Assembly (NCBI RefSeq): GCF_026262505.1
Contig: NC_067208.1
Location: 19,539,962-19,603,961 of the forward strand
DNA length: 64,000 nt
Direction of reading: 5' to 3'
Origin: Trichomonas vaginalis G3
Taxonomy: Eukaryota > Parabasalia > Trichomonadida > Trichomonadidae
This document shows positions 19,310-30,358 of this stretch, in pieces. Below the pieces are notes generated by a model. That model made no database searches. It worked only from the letters and a program-made list of their open reading frames with translations, and was not told the origin of the DNA. The position numbers and the translations under genes were made by a program. Position 1 is the first letter of the stretch. The number at the start of each line of letters is the position of its first letter.

Positions 19310-20746
19310 ATGTTCATATCTTTAATATATCTTTCGCTTTCCCAGCGCATTTCCCATGGTCGTGGTACTATTAATTTTGAAAATAGTAAAACCATTGAAG
19401 TTGACATCGAACTAAAAACACAACATGATGGTCAAAATTATTTGGTTGTGTTAAACTCTAATGAGTTTGTTGACTTACCAACAGTTCAAATTGTATTTGG
19501 TGGCAGAATTACAATTACTAAATCTGATGAATCTGTTACCACACTCTTTTATTATTTAGGTGAATTCCAAAAAACTTATGAAATTCCAGAATTCATTATT
19601 GGGTTCAATCCAGCACCATTTATCCCAGTAGATGTTGGAGCTGCTGAATCGATTACACACAAGATTGTTCTTTTACCCACAATTGCTGGCATGACATATT
19701 ACTTTGAAGTTCCCGAGACTCCTGATATTCGTTACAAAATGTCTGGAGGACAGACAGAAAAAAATATTGTAAATAATATACCAATTCATGTAGATTCAGG
19801 TGATTATGCTACAATAAGTATACATGCAACCGGTAAACCAATAGATTTTAAAATTTACAAGATGATATTGAATGAGACAGCTGTTAAATCAATGGTCTTC
19901 CAATATGGTGGATTCGTCACTGAAACCCATGCAAAATTCTTCAGTAATACAAATTTCGAATCAATTAAGCCAGAATTCCCAACAAAGCTTCGATGGGGTA
20001 TAAACGATCTCTACTTCAAATCTTCAACAAGTTACGATTTGACACTTCCAAATGAATCTGTCTTGGTTTTGGCTAAGACAAATGGTATGACAGGATTTTC
20101 AGGATCTTATTCCAGTGATACATCATATGCTGATTTTACCGATGACACACTCGCTATTGTTGCAAATTCTGAAACCAAATTCAAAATTAAATCAACAACT
20201 TATCCGACACTCAGAGTAATTCTTTTCAACATCAAAGATATTGATTACCATCAGAACAGCTCTTTTGTTTTACAATCTAATGATTATCATATAATGAATA
20301 GCATTGATGAAAAGTATCATGCTGTTTTCATCGTAAATCCTGCAGGGGCTAAAGCTGGAGTAATGAATCATGATGGATATGAAATTACAACATACACATC
20401 AGATGGAGCCAAAGTTACAATAAACGCGGATGATGATCCATTCATTATATGCCTTAAAGAAATGAGCTCAGAAGAGAAAAAGAAGCTCCAAATAGATTTC
20501 GTTCCATCTGTTTATAATTCAGCCTACGTTGGTAGTTTCAAGACCACGGATAAAAAATATGTATTTGAATCCGGCCTTTACACTAAGGAAAATCCAGATA
20601 AAAAAGGTGGCCTAAGCCCAGGTGCCACAGCTGCAATAGTGGTTGTTGTTCTTCTTATCGTAATCGCTGTGGTCGCTGTTCTCGTTTGGTTCTTCGTTTT
20701 TAGGAAGAAGAAAGATCAAAATTCTGGAAGCGGCGAGAACGCTTAA
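19310..20746 (+). CDS. Type I membrane surface protein (478 aa)
   Basis: Starting at 19310 gives MFISLIYLSLSQRISHGRG, a short plausible signal peptide. A beta-rich ectodomain of about 420 residues follows, with no recognised domain. A linker 'KKGGLSPGATAA' leads into one membrane helix (about residues 442-464, rich in V and I) and a short tail, FRKKKDQNSGSGENA. The layout matches that of the protein at 11700-15482, although I see no close sequence match between them. Surface display is likely; its ligand is unknown. The upstream in-frame extension to 19205 adds hydrophobic, lysine-rich residues and lies before the Inr, so I rejected it. The stop runs into TAAATAAA, a probable polyadenylation signal. 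The gene ends about 100 bases before the Polinton. Confidence 0.83.
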   Translation: MFISLIYLSLSQRISHGRGTINFENSKTIEVDIELKTQHDGQNYLVVLNSNEFVDLPTVQIVFGGRITITKSDESVTTLFYYLGEFQKTYEIPEFIIGFNPAPFIPVDVGAAESITHKIVLLPTIAGMTYYFEVPETPDIRYKMSGGQTEKNIVNNIPIHVDSGDYATISIHATGKPIDFKIYKMILNETAVKSMVFQYGGFVTETHAKFFSNTNFESIKPEFPTKLRWGINDLYFKSSTSYDLTLPNESVLVLAKTNGMTGFSGSYSSDTSYADFTDDTLAIVANSETKFKIKSTTYPTLRVILFNIKDIDYHQNSSFVLQSNDYHIMNSIDEKYHAVFIVNPAGAKAGVMNHDGYEITTYTSDGAKVTINADDDPFIICLKEMSSEEKKKLQIDFVPSVYNSAYVGSFKTTDKKYVFESGLYTKENPDKKGGLSPGATAAIVVVVLLIVIAVVAVLVWFFVFRKKKDQNSGSGENA

Positions 20747-20850
20747 ATAAACCCAAAAAACCAATTTCATTTCTTCAAATAATTTATAATAAAGAAAATG
20801 ATTATATTTTCATTATACTATGCATGCTCTAACTATTTTTCATAATATTG

Positions 20851-20882
<32 letters not shown>

Positions 20883-20944
20883 TAGTGGGGCTTCCAGGCA
20901 CTTCGTGCCTTCTAGCCCTGAGGATGAATGAGTATAAATGAAGT
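20851..20944 (+). repeat. Polinton left terminal inverted repeat
   Basis: A run of 30 A, then GGTAGTGGGG and about 54 more bases that match the right end with a handful of differences. It contains a tight hairpin, AGGCAC-TTC-GTGCCT. Confidence 0.92.
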
Positions 20945-21190
20945 CTCAACAAAGTCTTTACGAAGAAGTCTCAACAAAGTCTTTACGAAGAAGTCTTGAC
21001 AAAACATTTACAAAGAAGTCTTTACAAAGTCTTTACAAAGTCTTTACAAAGTCTTTACGAAGAACTTTACAAAACATAGACAAGAAAGTCTTTACGAAGA
21101 AGTCTTGACAAAGTCTTTACAAAACATAGACAAGAAAGTTCATGAGAAATTAGATGAAGAAGTCTCAACAAAACATAGACAATGAGCGTA
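20942..21190. repeat. Subterminal GTCTTTACGAAGAA repeats (left, block 1)
   Basis: Many direct copies of an approximately 25-bp unit (AGTCTTTACGAAGAAGTCTC and variants such as AAACATAGACAAGAAAGTC). A second block fills 21280-21375 and 21465-21515. Subterminal short-repeat arrays are a common Polinton feature. Confidence 0.85.
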
Positions 21191-21275
21191 AATGACCCAA
21201 AAATATATTTTAGGGTAGAAGGGTATATCTACCCTCTTTTCTACCCTCTTTTCTACCCTCTTGAATTTTCATGAA
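21191..21275. repeat. AGGGTAGA dispersed repeat, copy 1
   Basis: AATGACCCAAAAATATATTT then AGGGTAGAAGGGTATATCTA and repeated TTTCTACCCTC, ending GAATTTTCATGAA. It is an inverted partner of copy 2, about 105 bases away. Confidence 0.9.
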
Positions 21276-21378
21276 CTTTCTTTACAAAGTCTTTACGAAG
21301 AAGTCTCAACAAAGTCTTTACGAAGAAGTCTCAACAAAGTCTTTACGAAGAAGTCTTGACAAAGTCTTTACGAAGAAA

Positions 21379-21464
21379 TTCATGAAAATTCAAGAGGGTA
21401 GAAAAGAGGGTAGAAAACGGGGTAGATATACCCTTCTACCCTAAAATATATTTTTGGGTCATTT
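21379..21464. repeat. AGGGTAGA dispersed repeat, copy 2 (inverted)
   Basis: Reverse complement of copy 1 with few differences; the two form an inverted pair near the left end of the Polinton. Confidence 0.9.
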
Positions 21465-21554
21465 ACACTCATTTACGAAGAAATCTCAACAAAGTCTTTA
21501 CGAAGAAGTCACAATAAAACATCTGTCAAAAACCGCTTTTTAACTTCACTTAAA

Positions 21555-24500
21555 ATGCCACGTAAGCTACGTAAGAATATACGTAAGAGGAAGGGAGCAT
21601 TGAAACATCCAATAGTAAGACTGACACCACAACAACAGTTGCAACAACAAATGATGAATGACCCCACTATGTTGCAACAAATGTCAAGCAATCCTATGCT
21701 TTTAAACCGAGTTGTTGGTGCACAGAGTGGAGGTTTAAGAGCGGCACTTTTAGCGAAAATGGCAGGCTATGGTGGAGCTGCAGACGGAACAGCATATAAC
21801 CCTCAAAGTCAAATGAATTTGAGTTCACTCAAAAATCAAATAACAGATGTCAAAAAGTCAAACATAGACATACAGAAACAAATAGGTGAAAACGAAAAGA
21901 AACTAGAATATGACAGACACACAAAGAAACTCAATGAGTTAAACGTAGAGAAAAAGAAGAAAGAAGAACAACTGAAAGAACTAAGTACAGAGGAATATGC
22001 GAAAAAAGTGTCAGAAAAAGCAGCAGAAGTAGCAAAAATGGAACAAGATGTTGTAAATTTGAAAAACCATACTACTCAATATAAAATACTGAAAGATGAA
22101 GAGATAAAACAAAAAGCCATGAAGACATATATGGATAGCGATGAGTATAAAAAAGAAGTTGAAGCAAATGTAAAGGCAGAAAAACTTTTACAGTTGCAAA
22201 ACCAAACCGTACAGTATGAAAACTTAGCACAAGAAAGTAAAAATAACGACGCAGCCATGCAAAAGGCAATGAAAAGCGCAGAATATATAAAAGCTAACAA
22301 TGACTGGTTAGATACCCAAGCCAACGCTAAAGCAGCCCAACTTATAGGGTCAATAAGGACAAAAATACAAGCGGATGAAGACAGTTCAAATGAAGCTTTA
22401 ATGAATGCTGACTTTAAGAACGCCTTCGAAGCTCTTCATAGTAAGGTGAAACAAGTGAACGACTTCTCATCTGGAAAGAAACTGAAGTCTGAAGGTTTCG
22501 ACAAAGAGTTAAAAGAAGTAGCACAAAATATGACGAAAATAACAGATGCAGCAACGAGACAGGCAGTTCAAAGTGCCTATGACGCCGTTAGAGCAACTGT
22601 TGTGGAAAGTCAAGAAAAAGAGTTACAACAGACCAAAACAGACCTAGTAAATGCTTTCTTAAAAACGAAAAGTCAGGTAGGACATTACGCTGCAGATGGA
22701 ACATATGTGCCAGCTGGTGGAACTTATATACCAGCTGTTGGAATTTATATACCACCAAACCCTCCAAGAGAAGCACCTGCACCAGGACTACCTAAAACAT
22801 TTACATCGTCACATGGACATAGACACAGGCATGCACCAAAACCAACACAACAACCAACACAACAACCAGCACAACAACCACCTCCACAACCAACACAACA
22901 ACCAACAGTTCAAAACCCTGCACAACAACAACCACAAACAGAGCAAGGACATAAAAGAAGTAGAGAACAAGGAAACCAAGAATTCTTAAAAATGCTTAAA
23001 GAAGAGTGTGGTTTCCCAGATACTGTTGACTTTAGTGACAGATATAAAGAAGCTATTAGAAAGTTCAAGGATGGAAATACTGACCCGAACCTATTTAGCT
23101 TTATGGCTCAGCACCAAAACGGATATAATCTCAAACCTGGAAAATACAAGCTCGCTAAGGGATATGATTTAATAGCATATCATCCAAATGACATGGATGA
23201 ATTTACTCCGAGATATTTGATGTCAGAGCTAAATGACAATTCAACTTTCGTCATGAAACGCGTAAAAAATAGAGACGGAACGAAAGAACAAAAGCTTATG
23301 AATGCGGATGACGTAGATAGGGAAATTGTTAAAAATGGTCTCGGAATATATGAAATGCCAGCAGATGAGGTACAAGAAACTCAACAGGAAGAAGTTCAGA
23401 TACAACCAGACATGGAAGAAATAGTTCAGCAACAACAGCTAGAAGAGCCTGAAGGAAACGAACAAGTCACTCCTTTGGAAACTAACTTCACAGAACTAGA
23501 TGAAGATTTGGAACAGCCGAAAAATCTTGACCCTCAACAAGTGTATGCGGAGAATATGGAATCTTTCCAAGAGTCTAAGAAAGATTCGGCTGACATAGTA
23601 GAAGAATATCGAAAAATGTTTGCCGACATACAAAAGACTCCAACACCAGATGAAAATATTCAGCATAGAATGAAAGTACTGAAAGAAAATGTACACAAAT
23701 ACAACAACCCTTTTTACTTACGAGCATTTAACGTTCAATCTTCGGATGAACTCGGTGAAAATAAAAGGTTAAATTTCAAGAAAACATATAGAAATGAAAC
23801 ATTGTTTAAAGTTCATTCAGAACCTAGCCAATATGGAAACAAACCTACTTTTGTTTCTGCAGACGATGGAACTACAATGAGATGGGGTCATAAAGCTAAT
23901 CCAGATAGGTGGTTCATAAACTTACAACCTCAATTCCAAGAAGTTGTAGACGCAATGGAAGTGAATGGTGAACCAGATGTAGCTGGTATTTTCAGCGCGG
24001 CTTTAATGCCATTGAAAGATATGAAAGATGCAGATATTTTGAACCAGTATGAAATGAACATGGCTGATGGAAATATAACACCTGACGTTCTAGAACATTT
24101 ATCTCAAAGAACTACACAGAACCATAGAGATGGTATATTTGGTGAAGAGTTTAGAAAGAAAGTTAGGGAGAGCGAAGGAAGAGAACCTATTGTACATGAC
24201 CTTGCAAACGAAAGTTTGCAAAATGTCATAAAAACTTACTTTGCAGACAATGAACTGAGAAGGGATGAATATTTAAGAAAACTCAAATGGACAGTACCAA
24301 ATGAAATGTTAGTATTGAAAAACATGTTCCTTGACAAAATAAAACCAACTACAGAAATAAACGACGCAAGACTGAAAGATTGGGTAAAAGCTTTCCCATT
24401 CACAAAAGATATTGTTGGTAACATGGAAAGAAAACCAGAATGGCTACAAAAACATATATTTGGAAACGAGCATATTCCATATGGACAGGCACTGTTTGAA

Positions 24501-24776
24501 GAGCTTGAACCGGAAACTCAGAAAAGAGTCATGCAAACAATAAGCGACGACTCAAATACAAACTATGACAAACTCTTTCTAGGATATAGGTTACCTGAGA
24601 TGGGCGACCAGAGCCAAAAGGCAAAAAGGACATGGGAAATTTGCAACATACTAGATGAACATAATGCAAAGATGCAACAACTTCAAGCAGAGGGCAATGA
24701 AGGAAAAAGAAGAGTTAAAAACTCAGTCAGGAAGAAAGTAAAGCTTGGTCCACGTGGGTTCTATTATGACATATAA
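21555..24776 (+). CDS. Polinton: large Q/P-rich protein (1073 aa)
   Basis: First gene of the element. The N-terminus is very basic (PRKLRKNIRKRKG) and Q-rich; residues about 90-380 are K/E-rich coiled coil; about 385-480 is a low-complexity stretch with YVPAGGTYIPA-type repeats and many QQPTQQP units; the C-terminal 600 residues look globular and end in a basic tail. It sits directly before the capsid gene, so a virion-structural or DNA-packaging role is plausible, but I do not recognise a known family. Confidence 0.75.
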   Translation: MPRKLRKNIRKRKGALKHPIVRLTPQQQLQQQMMNDPTMLQQMSSNPMLLNRVVGAQSGGLRAALLAKMAGYGGAADGTAYNPQSQMNLSSLKNQITDVKKSNIDIQKQIGENEKKLEYDRHTKKLNELNVEKKKKEEQLKELSTEEYAKKVSEKAAEVAKMEQDVVNLKNHTTQYKILKDEEIKQKAMKTYMDSDEYKKEVEANVKAEKLLQLQNQTVQYENLAQESKNNDAAMQKAMKSAEYIKANNDWLDTQANAKAAQLIGSIRTKIQADEDSSNEALMNADFKNAFEALHSKVKQVNDFSSGKKLKSEGFDKELKEVAQNMTKITDAATRQAVQSAYDAVRATVVESQEKELQQTKTDLVNAFLKTKSQVGHYAADGTYVPAGGTYIPAVGIYIPPNPPREAPAPGLPKTFTSSHGHRHRHAPKPTQQPTQQPAQQPPPQPTQQPTVQNPAQQQPQTEQGHKRSREQGNQEFLKMLKEECGFPDTVDFSDRYKEAIRKFKDGNTDPNLFSFMAQHQNGYNLKPGKYKLAKGYDLIAYHPNDMDEFTPRYLMSELNDNSTFVMKRVKNRDGTKEQKLMNADDVDREIVKNGLGIYEMPADEVQETQQEEVQIQPDMEEIVQQQQLEEPEGNEQVTPLETNFTELDEDLEQPKNLDPQQVYAENMESFQESKKDSADIVEEYRKMFADIQKTPTPDENIQHRMKVLKENVHKYNNPFYLRAFNVQSSDELGENKRLNFKKTYRNETLFKVHSEPSQYGNKPTFVSADDGTTMRWGHKANPDRWFINLQPQFQEVVDAMEVNGEPDVAGIFSAALMPLKDMKDADILNQYEMNMADGNITPDVLEHLSQRTTQNHRDGIFGEEFRKKVRESEGREPIVHDLANESLQNVIKTYFADNELRRDEYLRKLKWTVPNEMLVLKNMFLDKIKPTTEINDARLKDWVKAFPFTKDIVGNMERKPEWLQKHIFGNEHIPYGQALFEELEPETQKRVMQTISDDSNTNYDKLFLGYRLPEMGDQSQKAKRTWEICNILDEHNAKMQQLQAEGNEGKRRVKNSVRKKVKLGPRGFYYDI

Positions 24777-24808
24777 ATCCAACTATTCTATATTTTTACT
24801 CATATGAA

Positions 24809-26414
24809 ATGTACGCCGCTCAGAATATAACGCCAACAGTTTTGGATGCTATGAATGGAAATGTTTCCGAATGGTATAACGAATGCGACAATGCCATTAG
24901 AAGGTCAGAAATAGTTCCTGGAACTTACGAATATACAACTGCTGTTTCTTATGGAAACGTAGGTGAGTTTGGAGAAGGTTCTTCAACAACAGTAGATATT
25001 GCTTGCGACAGGTTTCATATAATTTCTATTGACAACTCTTTCTTATACGTGGAACAAGACATTGAAATAAAACCTTCTGCCAAGTTGTCTGACAAGAAAG
25101 GTTGCAATGGAATTTTCTATGTCGGATACCAATATGCTCCAGAAGTTTTCATGGGATATAAGATATATTCTAACTCTGACTTAGTTCAAACAGTAACATG
25201 GGCAAACTATGAATGGTTCGCTTTGAGAAACTCAGTACAACCACAAGCTAGAGAACAAACAGACCAGTATGCAACTATTGAGAAAATAAGAAGACTTGAC
25301 CCTAACGTTCCAGGAGTTTATGTTAACCTTTCTGGACAAACTGCAGCAGCAGTAACCAAAGTAAAACTGAAACTTAGAGTTCCTTTGTCATCTTTCCTCA
25401 TCTTCAGGTTTTTAAGATACTTGCCAAACTGGGCAGGAAAAATTTCTATTGAACTTACTCCAAGCAAAAATAACTTAGTCATTGCACCAACACAAGACCC
25501 ATTCACTCTTACAGAAGTAGTGGGAACAAATAAAACGTCATTCGCCGACTTTTGCAAAAACAAAGTTGACTTAGACTTTGGTTTCTCAAACCTCAACACT
25601 GAAGTAAACTATTATTTCAATGCTGCTGGAGATGCTTGGGACCCAGTTAAGTTCACATGCGAAAAATTTGAATGCAAGAGAATAGAAAGCAGACTTGCAG
25701 TCTATATGTTGGACCCAGATATTTCAAATGCTTTAGCTGCCAAATATATTGCAGTTCCACTTATGTTCCCTATACACCAAATATCTGTCAAAGACTTTGC
25801 AGGTGAAGTTGGAAACCAAAGTGCTGACCCAGGTGCAAGAACAGATATTGCCTTAACAACTGCAATGAAACATGCAGATACTATGTTTGTACTGTTCAGA
25901 CGAACTAAATGACTATTCTTGTTTCTACAACCCTGGTATTAAATATCATATAAACATAGATGGCAAATACTATCCAAGAGAAGAATATTCTACAGTTGAG
26001 GATATGAGGTCATACAACTTGACATTAGATGCTATGAACTTTAACAACAACTTCACAACAACCATTAACCCTGAAATGCAAAGTTCTATTATGCCATATG
26101 TGAAAGTATGGACTCATACAGGAGCTCAAAAAACTCAATATACAAATGGAGACCGTTCAAACTTTTGGCTTGGCATTCCATTTGCTGACTCAGAAGACTT
26201 TATGGGTGGTATTTCAACTGTTGGTACAGTTCAAATACAATATACTGGTGACAGAGACGGTCCAGATGAACTGAAAGCAAAGAAGTTTACAAAACCAATA
26301 GCACTTTTCACGGAAGATGCTCTTTTGAAGATTCGTTCGATGAAACCTGCTGGGGCTCCTCAGATTGGTATAACGACAGCTTCCATCGAGCAGATTTTGG
26401 CAGCAGGTCAGTAA
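24809..26414 (+). pseudogene. Polinton: major capsid protein (double jelly-roll) region, broken
   Basis: Position, size and content fit the Polinton double jelly-roll major capsid protein: beta-rich, acidic start 'AAQNITPTVLDAMNGNVSEW', and an internal 'RVPLSSFLIFRFLRYLPNWA' typical of a hydrophobic strand pair. It lies just after the Q/P-rich gene and before the probable penton, the standard capsid-block order. The assignment rests on family layout and overall character, not a database search. Confidence 0.75.
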
Positions 26415-26742
26415 GTTGTTCTTGAACTGACTTCTCTCCGTCAAATATTGACAGTACGCCAGTTTTGACATAATATTGTATTATAAACTTACCTTTAGAA
26501 ATATCTGTAAGTTTTTTGTTATATTTTTGTCTGCTTCAAGAACTTTCACCATCTCGGTTATACCAACTTTCTTTGCTTTATGAAATATTTTGGTTCAGCA
26601 AAGACTGCTATTCTATAACATTTTCCATTGTTTGTATAAAGAACTATTCTGTCAATGTATTTGTATTGTTTGTGTGTGTAAACTTTGTTCTGCTTCAATT
26701 CGAAGAGATACTCAAATACGTCCATCTTTTTATTCTAAGTAA

Positions 26743-28133
26743 AATGTCATTTCCGAAAAATAGAAGCGTAAGTGTTTCAAAAGGTTTAATGGCGGTGGCA
26801 GATGTGAAGTTAAATTCACCAACTCAAACAAACAGTCAAAGTGTTGTTGTCAATGTCAAAGAAAGAGATGTTGAAGTGGGGAAACCATACGAAGACGAAA
26901 GATGGTATAACAATAGTTCCTGTAAAAGAACAACCAACATATCCTGAAGTTAGCAGAGACTTAAGTTCTGTTGCAGATATTCGAAACGACTACCAACAAC
27001 TTAAAGACAAACTTAAAACTCAGGAGAAAGATTTGTCAAGCTTTGGGTATAATGTTAAACTTGGTCGAACACAACCCTGTAAAAGTGAACTCATATGTCA
27101 TTGCACCTCATGAAGTTTTGAAAGAACTATTGAAACTTTTGACAGAGGCAGACGATATAAACATCAAAGAATAGAACCCGACGTTAGTTGCTGTGGTGTT
27201 TCATATAATGTCATTGACAAGATATACGTTATGAAAGGAGGTGAAACGTTGAACTTAAAATATAGTTTCCCAGACGTCATAAAAAATATTTGACGACCAC
27301 AACATTTCATTAAAATTTAGTTGCTAAGTAAATGGCAGAAGACATAGTGGTTTATACTATTACGACTAAAAACCCTGAGTCATATAATTCTATAACAACA
27401 AACTTACAAAGTCCTCAAGGACGATATGTAAACTGACCTTAAACACGATGACGACTAAAGCCTGTTTTGCTCTTTTGAACCAGAAGACTTTGTTGTTGTG
27501 AATGGTAAAAAATACTTCTTTGAAGATACTTACTCAGATATACCACCAACAGGTTTTTTGACTTATTTAATACTTTAAGGACGGATGTAACATGTGCTGC
27601 AACTAGAGCAGGTTTCATTATGTTTGGATGTCCGACTGAGTTTAGTATAAACGATATGAGCTATAATACAAAACTTATATCTGGTTTTTACTACCAACAG
27701 TTTCCTATAACAGGAAAAGGTGTCATACAAGGAATGTCTATTCCATTGACTTTAAGTACACCTATTTTAATATATTGTTTCAAACTTAGGTTCAAAGTGC
27801 TATTCGAATGTCGACAGAAACTACTATGACCAAAAGATACTCATGCGTATAAACAACACTTTCTCTGCTGGTTTGCCTATTGTTCATTCGAATGCAGAGT
27901 TTTCAGCTTTAGTAAACTCAAACACTTTAGCAAACATAAACTTAACCTTAGTTGACGCAAACTTTGTTCCTGTAAAACTTTTATGTCCTATGTATTTGTC
28001 AATGACGGCAGAAAGTTTCGAATTGGAAGATGCAACTGGTGAAAGTATTGTACTACAAGAACAACTTCAACAACAAATAGCTCAAGAACAACAAATGCAA
28101 CAAATGGAACAAATGGAACAAAGTCAAGAATAA
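26743..28133 (+). pseudogene. Polinton: probable penton / minor capsid region, broken
   Basis: Coding-like segments follow the capsid gene and end in a Q/E/M-rich tail. Segments such as 'NNTFSAGLPIVHSNAEFSAL' are beta-rich. In Polintons the minor capsid (penton, single jelly-roll) gene is usually next to the major capsid gene, and that is the main reason for the call. It is more decayed than the capsid region. Confidence 0.5.
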
Positions 28134-28163
28134 AAAAAAATATTTTTTTTTATTTTTATAAAA

Positions 28164-29395
28164 ATGTACAGAATAGACGTTTCAGATTTTTATGACTTCC
28201 AAGCCTTCAGAAATATGTGTCCATTTAGAGACTATAACAAAGCAGTCGAGAATTTGAAACGTTTAGTCATTTATGTCGACTCTGCCCAGAATGTTATGTC
28301 ATGAAAGAATGGATGTTGTCTTTAACAAACCAAGAGCGACAATAGTTTCAGAACAAGAATGTAGACAGAAACTTAAGAAAATAAAAGTCGTACAAGTTGG
28401 TATGAAGATGTTAGATGCTTGGGAATCTTATTGTCAATTAGAAGATATTTTCAGTTCGTGGTATAAAGTTCTATACACCATCTCCAAACTTCTATTCTAT
28501 CTTCACTGGATATAAATACGAACAAGTAGAATGGAAAGAAAATGTTATAGAAGCTTGGTTAGACCATGTCAAAGAAATTATATGCAATGGAAACGAAAGA
28601 GTCTATGAGTATATCTTATGTTGGTTTGCAAACATCTTACAACATCCAAGTGCTAAAAATGAAACTGCTCTCATTATAATTGGAAAACAAGGAACTGGTA
28701 AGAACACTTTCTTTACAGATATCTTATGCAAACTGTTAGAGGGCTATTCGAACCCGAATATGACAAACTTAGAAAACATCTGCGGTAAATTTAACTCTTC
28801 AATAGAGAATATGAAACTTATAGTATGTAACGAACTTCAAAGTATAGATACAACAAAGGTTTTAAACTCAGATGCTTTGAAGAGTCTTATAACAGACAAA
28901 GTTGGAGTTGTTGAAAGAAAGTATAAAGACCAAAGAGTTTGTGAAAATGTTGCAAACTTCGTCATGGTTTCAAACAATGTTGTTCCGATGAAGTTAGAAA
29001 GTTCTGACAGAAGATATGTAGTTGTCAGAACGTCAGATTCTCATATGCAAGATACAGAATATTTTGACGACTTAGCAGAAACTTTGACACCTAACTTTTA
29101 CAACCACTTGTTCTCATATTTCATGACATTAGATATTTCAAAGTTCAATCCAAGACAAATTCCACATACCGAAGAAAGACAAACATTGTTAGAAGCAAAC
29201 AAGAGTGTATATGAACTGTTCATAGATGAGACTAACTTTGAGTGTTTAGATGAAAGGTCATTGTACGATGAATATAAACAATATTGTCAAGAATATGGTT
29301 ATATGGCAGCTTCTAAACGTACATTCTTGGCAAATGTCAAAAATCTTTTAGATGTTCAGAACGGCGTATATACAAAGAAAAATTTTTCTGAGTAA
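28164..29395 (+). pseudogene. Polinton: SF3 helicase region, broken
   Basis: A Walker A segment GKQGTGKNTF (near 28680) and a Walker B-like 'MKLIVCNELQSI', then a sensor-like stretch 'ANFVMVSNNVVPM' and a C-terminal helical tail, are the signature order of superfamily 3 (D5/primase-helicase type) helicases carried by Polintons, virophages and related elements. It would unwind DNA for protein-primed replication. It precedes a short unassigned gene. Confidence 0.75.
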
Positions 29396-29430
29396 ATTTA
29401 AAAAAAACATTTTTTTATCCGATAGAAAAG

Positions 29431-29850
29431 ATGACGAAATATATTTCAGTCAACAAATATATGTCAGAAGTCAAAGAAGAACTAGACCCATTCACATATT
29501 TGAATGTTTACTTCTACCATTTTGAAAAGTCTTCATTCAGCAAAGTTTGGAACATCGAACCAGTTAAGTTTGCTATTGTGACTAAAAATGGTGCGAAATT
29601 TGAAGACTTAGACATAGAAGGTTTGTTAGCAGTCAAAGAAAATTTTGACAGAAGGTTCTCAAACCTTAAAGAAGGCAAAGCATACAAACTTGTTATACCT
29701 TATGAACCAAAGAAAGCAGACGACTATGAATATTATGAGTCTAAGATAGTTGAAGTTCAAGGTAAATTGGGTAAAAAGATTTTAGAGTCTAAGCCAGTGT
29801 TTGCTCCTAAAGAGGAAGAGAACATTGACATTGACCCAGAAATGTTCTAA
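29431..29850 (+). CDS. Polinton: unassigned small protein (139 aa)
   Basis: Acidic protein starting MTKYISVNKYMSEVKEELDP and ending in a D/E-rich tail. The K/E-rich middle resembles a single-stranded DNA-binding or OB-like fold ('YKLVIPYEPKK'), but the resemblance is weak. It lies between the helicase and a minus-strand gene. Confidence 0.6.
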   Translation: MTKYISVNKYMSEVKEELDPFTYLNVYFYHFEKSSFSKVWNIEPVKFAIVTKNGAKFEDLDIEGLLAVKENFDRRFSNLKEGKAYKLVIPYEPKKADDYEYYESKIVEVQGKLGKKILESKPVFAPKEEENIDIDPEMF

Positions 29851-29866
29851 AAATAAAATTTTATTT

Positions 29867-30322
29867 TTACATGTCATATCTCACCTTCTCTGGAACTGGT
29901 TCAGGTTCTTTCTTCTCTTCTTCTACTTTCTTTTCTTTCTTTTCTCTCTTCTTCTTCTTCTCTGGTGGAGTTATGTCAAATTTCTCAGAACCATATTTAT
30001 GTAAAAGTTCTTTGTCCTTTAATAGCTCATCTATTCTGTTTTCTATTTCATCTTCAAGAACAGCGCATGTGCCTTCTTTGCATTCTAAGAACTTTTGTTG
30101 GACTTCATCTTTCCAATCGGCGTCATCTCTGTCAACAAGTCTGTCATTGACAAATTTTAAGACTGCTCTTTGTAATGTTTTATGGTTCTTGTCATATTCC
30201 CAGAAACAGAACTTTAGAACAAATTCACCTTTCTTGTTTACACTATGTAAGATTTTATGGTCGACAGATGTTTTGCTGTCGAAAAGTTTGTCTCGAATAT
30301 AGATAGCGAAATCGCTAGACAT
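29867..30322 (-). CDS. Polinton: unassigned small protein with K/E tail (151 aa)
   Basis: The first 100 residues look helical and globular; the last 40 are a K/E/P-rich tail. It overlaps or abuts the ATPase gene head to head, with the shared start region near 30325-30360. No known family is recognised. Confidence 0.6.
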   Translation of the reverse strand: MSSDFAIYIRDKLFDSKTSVDHKILHSVNKKGEFVLKFCFWEYDKNHKTLQRAVLKFVNDRLVDRDDADWKDEVQQKFLECKEGTCAVLEDEIENRIDELLKDKELLHKYGSEKFDITPPEKKKKREKKEKKVEEEKKEPEPVPEKVRYDM

Positions 30323-30358
30323 TTTCTAAAAGATAAAAATTTTAATTTTTCTAAAAAT

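Noticed and set aside
20881-21515. CRISPR array (repeated AGTCTTTACGAAGAAGTC)
   Set aside because: No unique spacers of constant length, and the host is a eukaryote; these are subterminal repeats of the Polinton.
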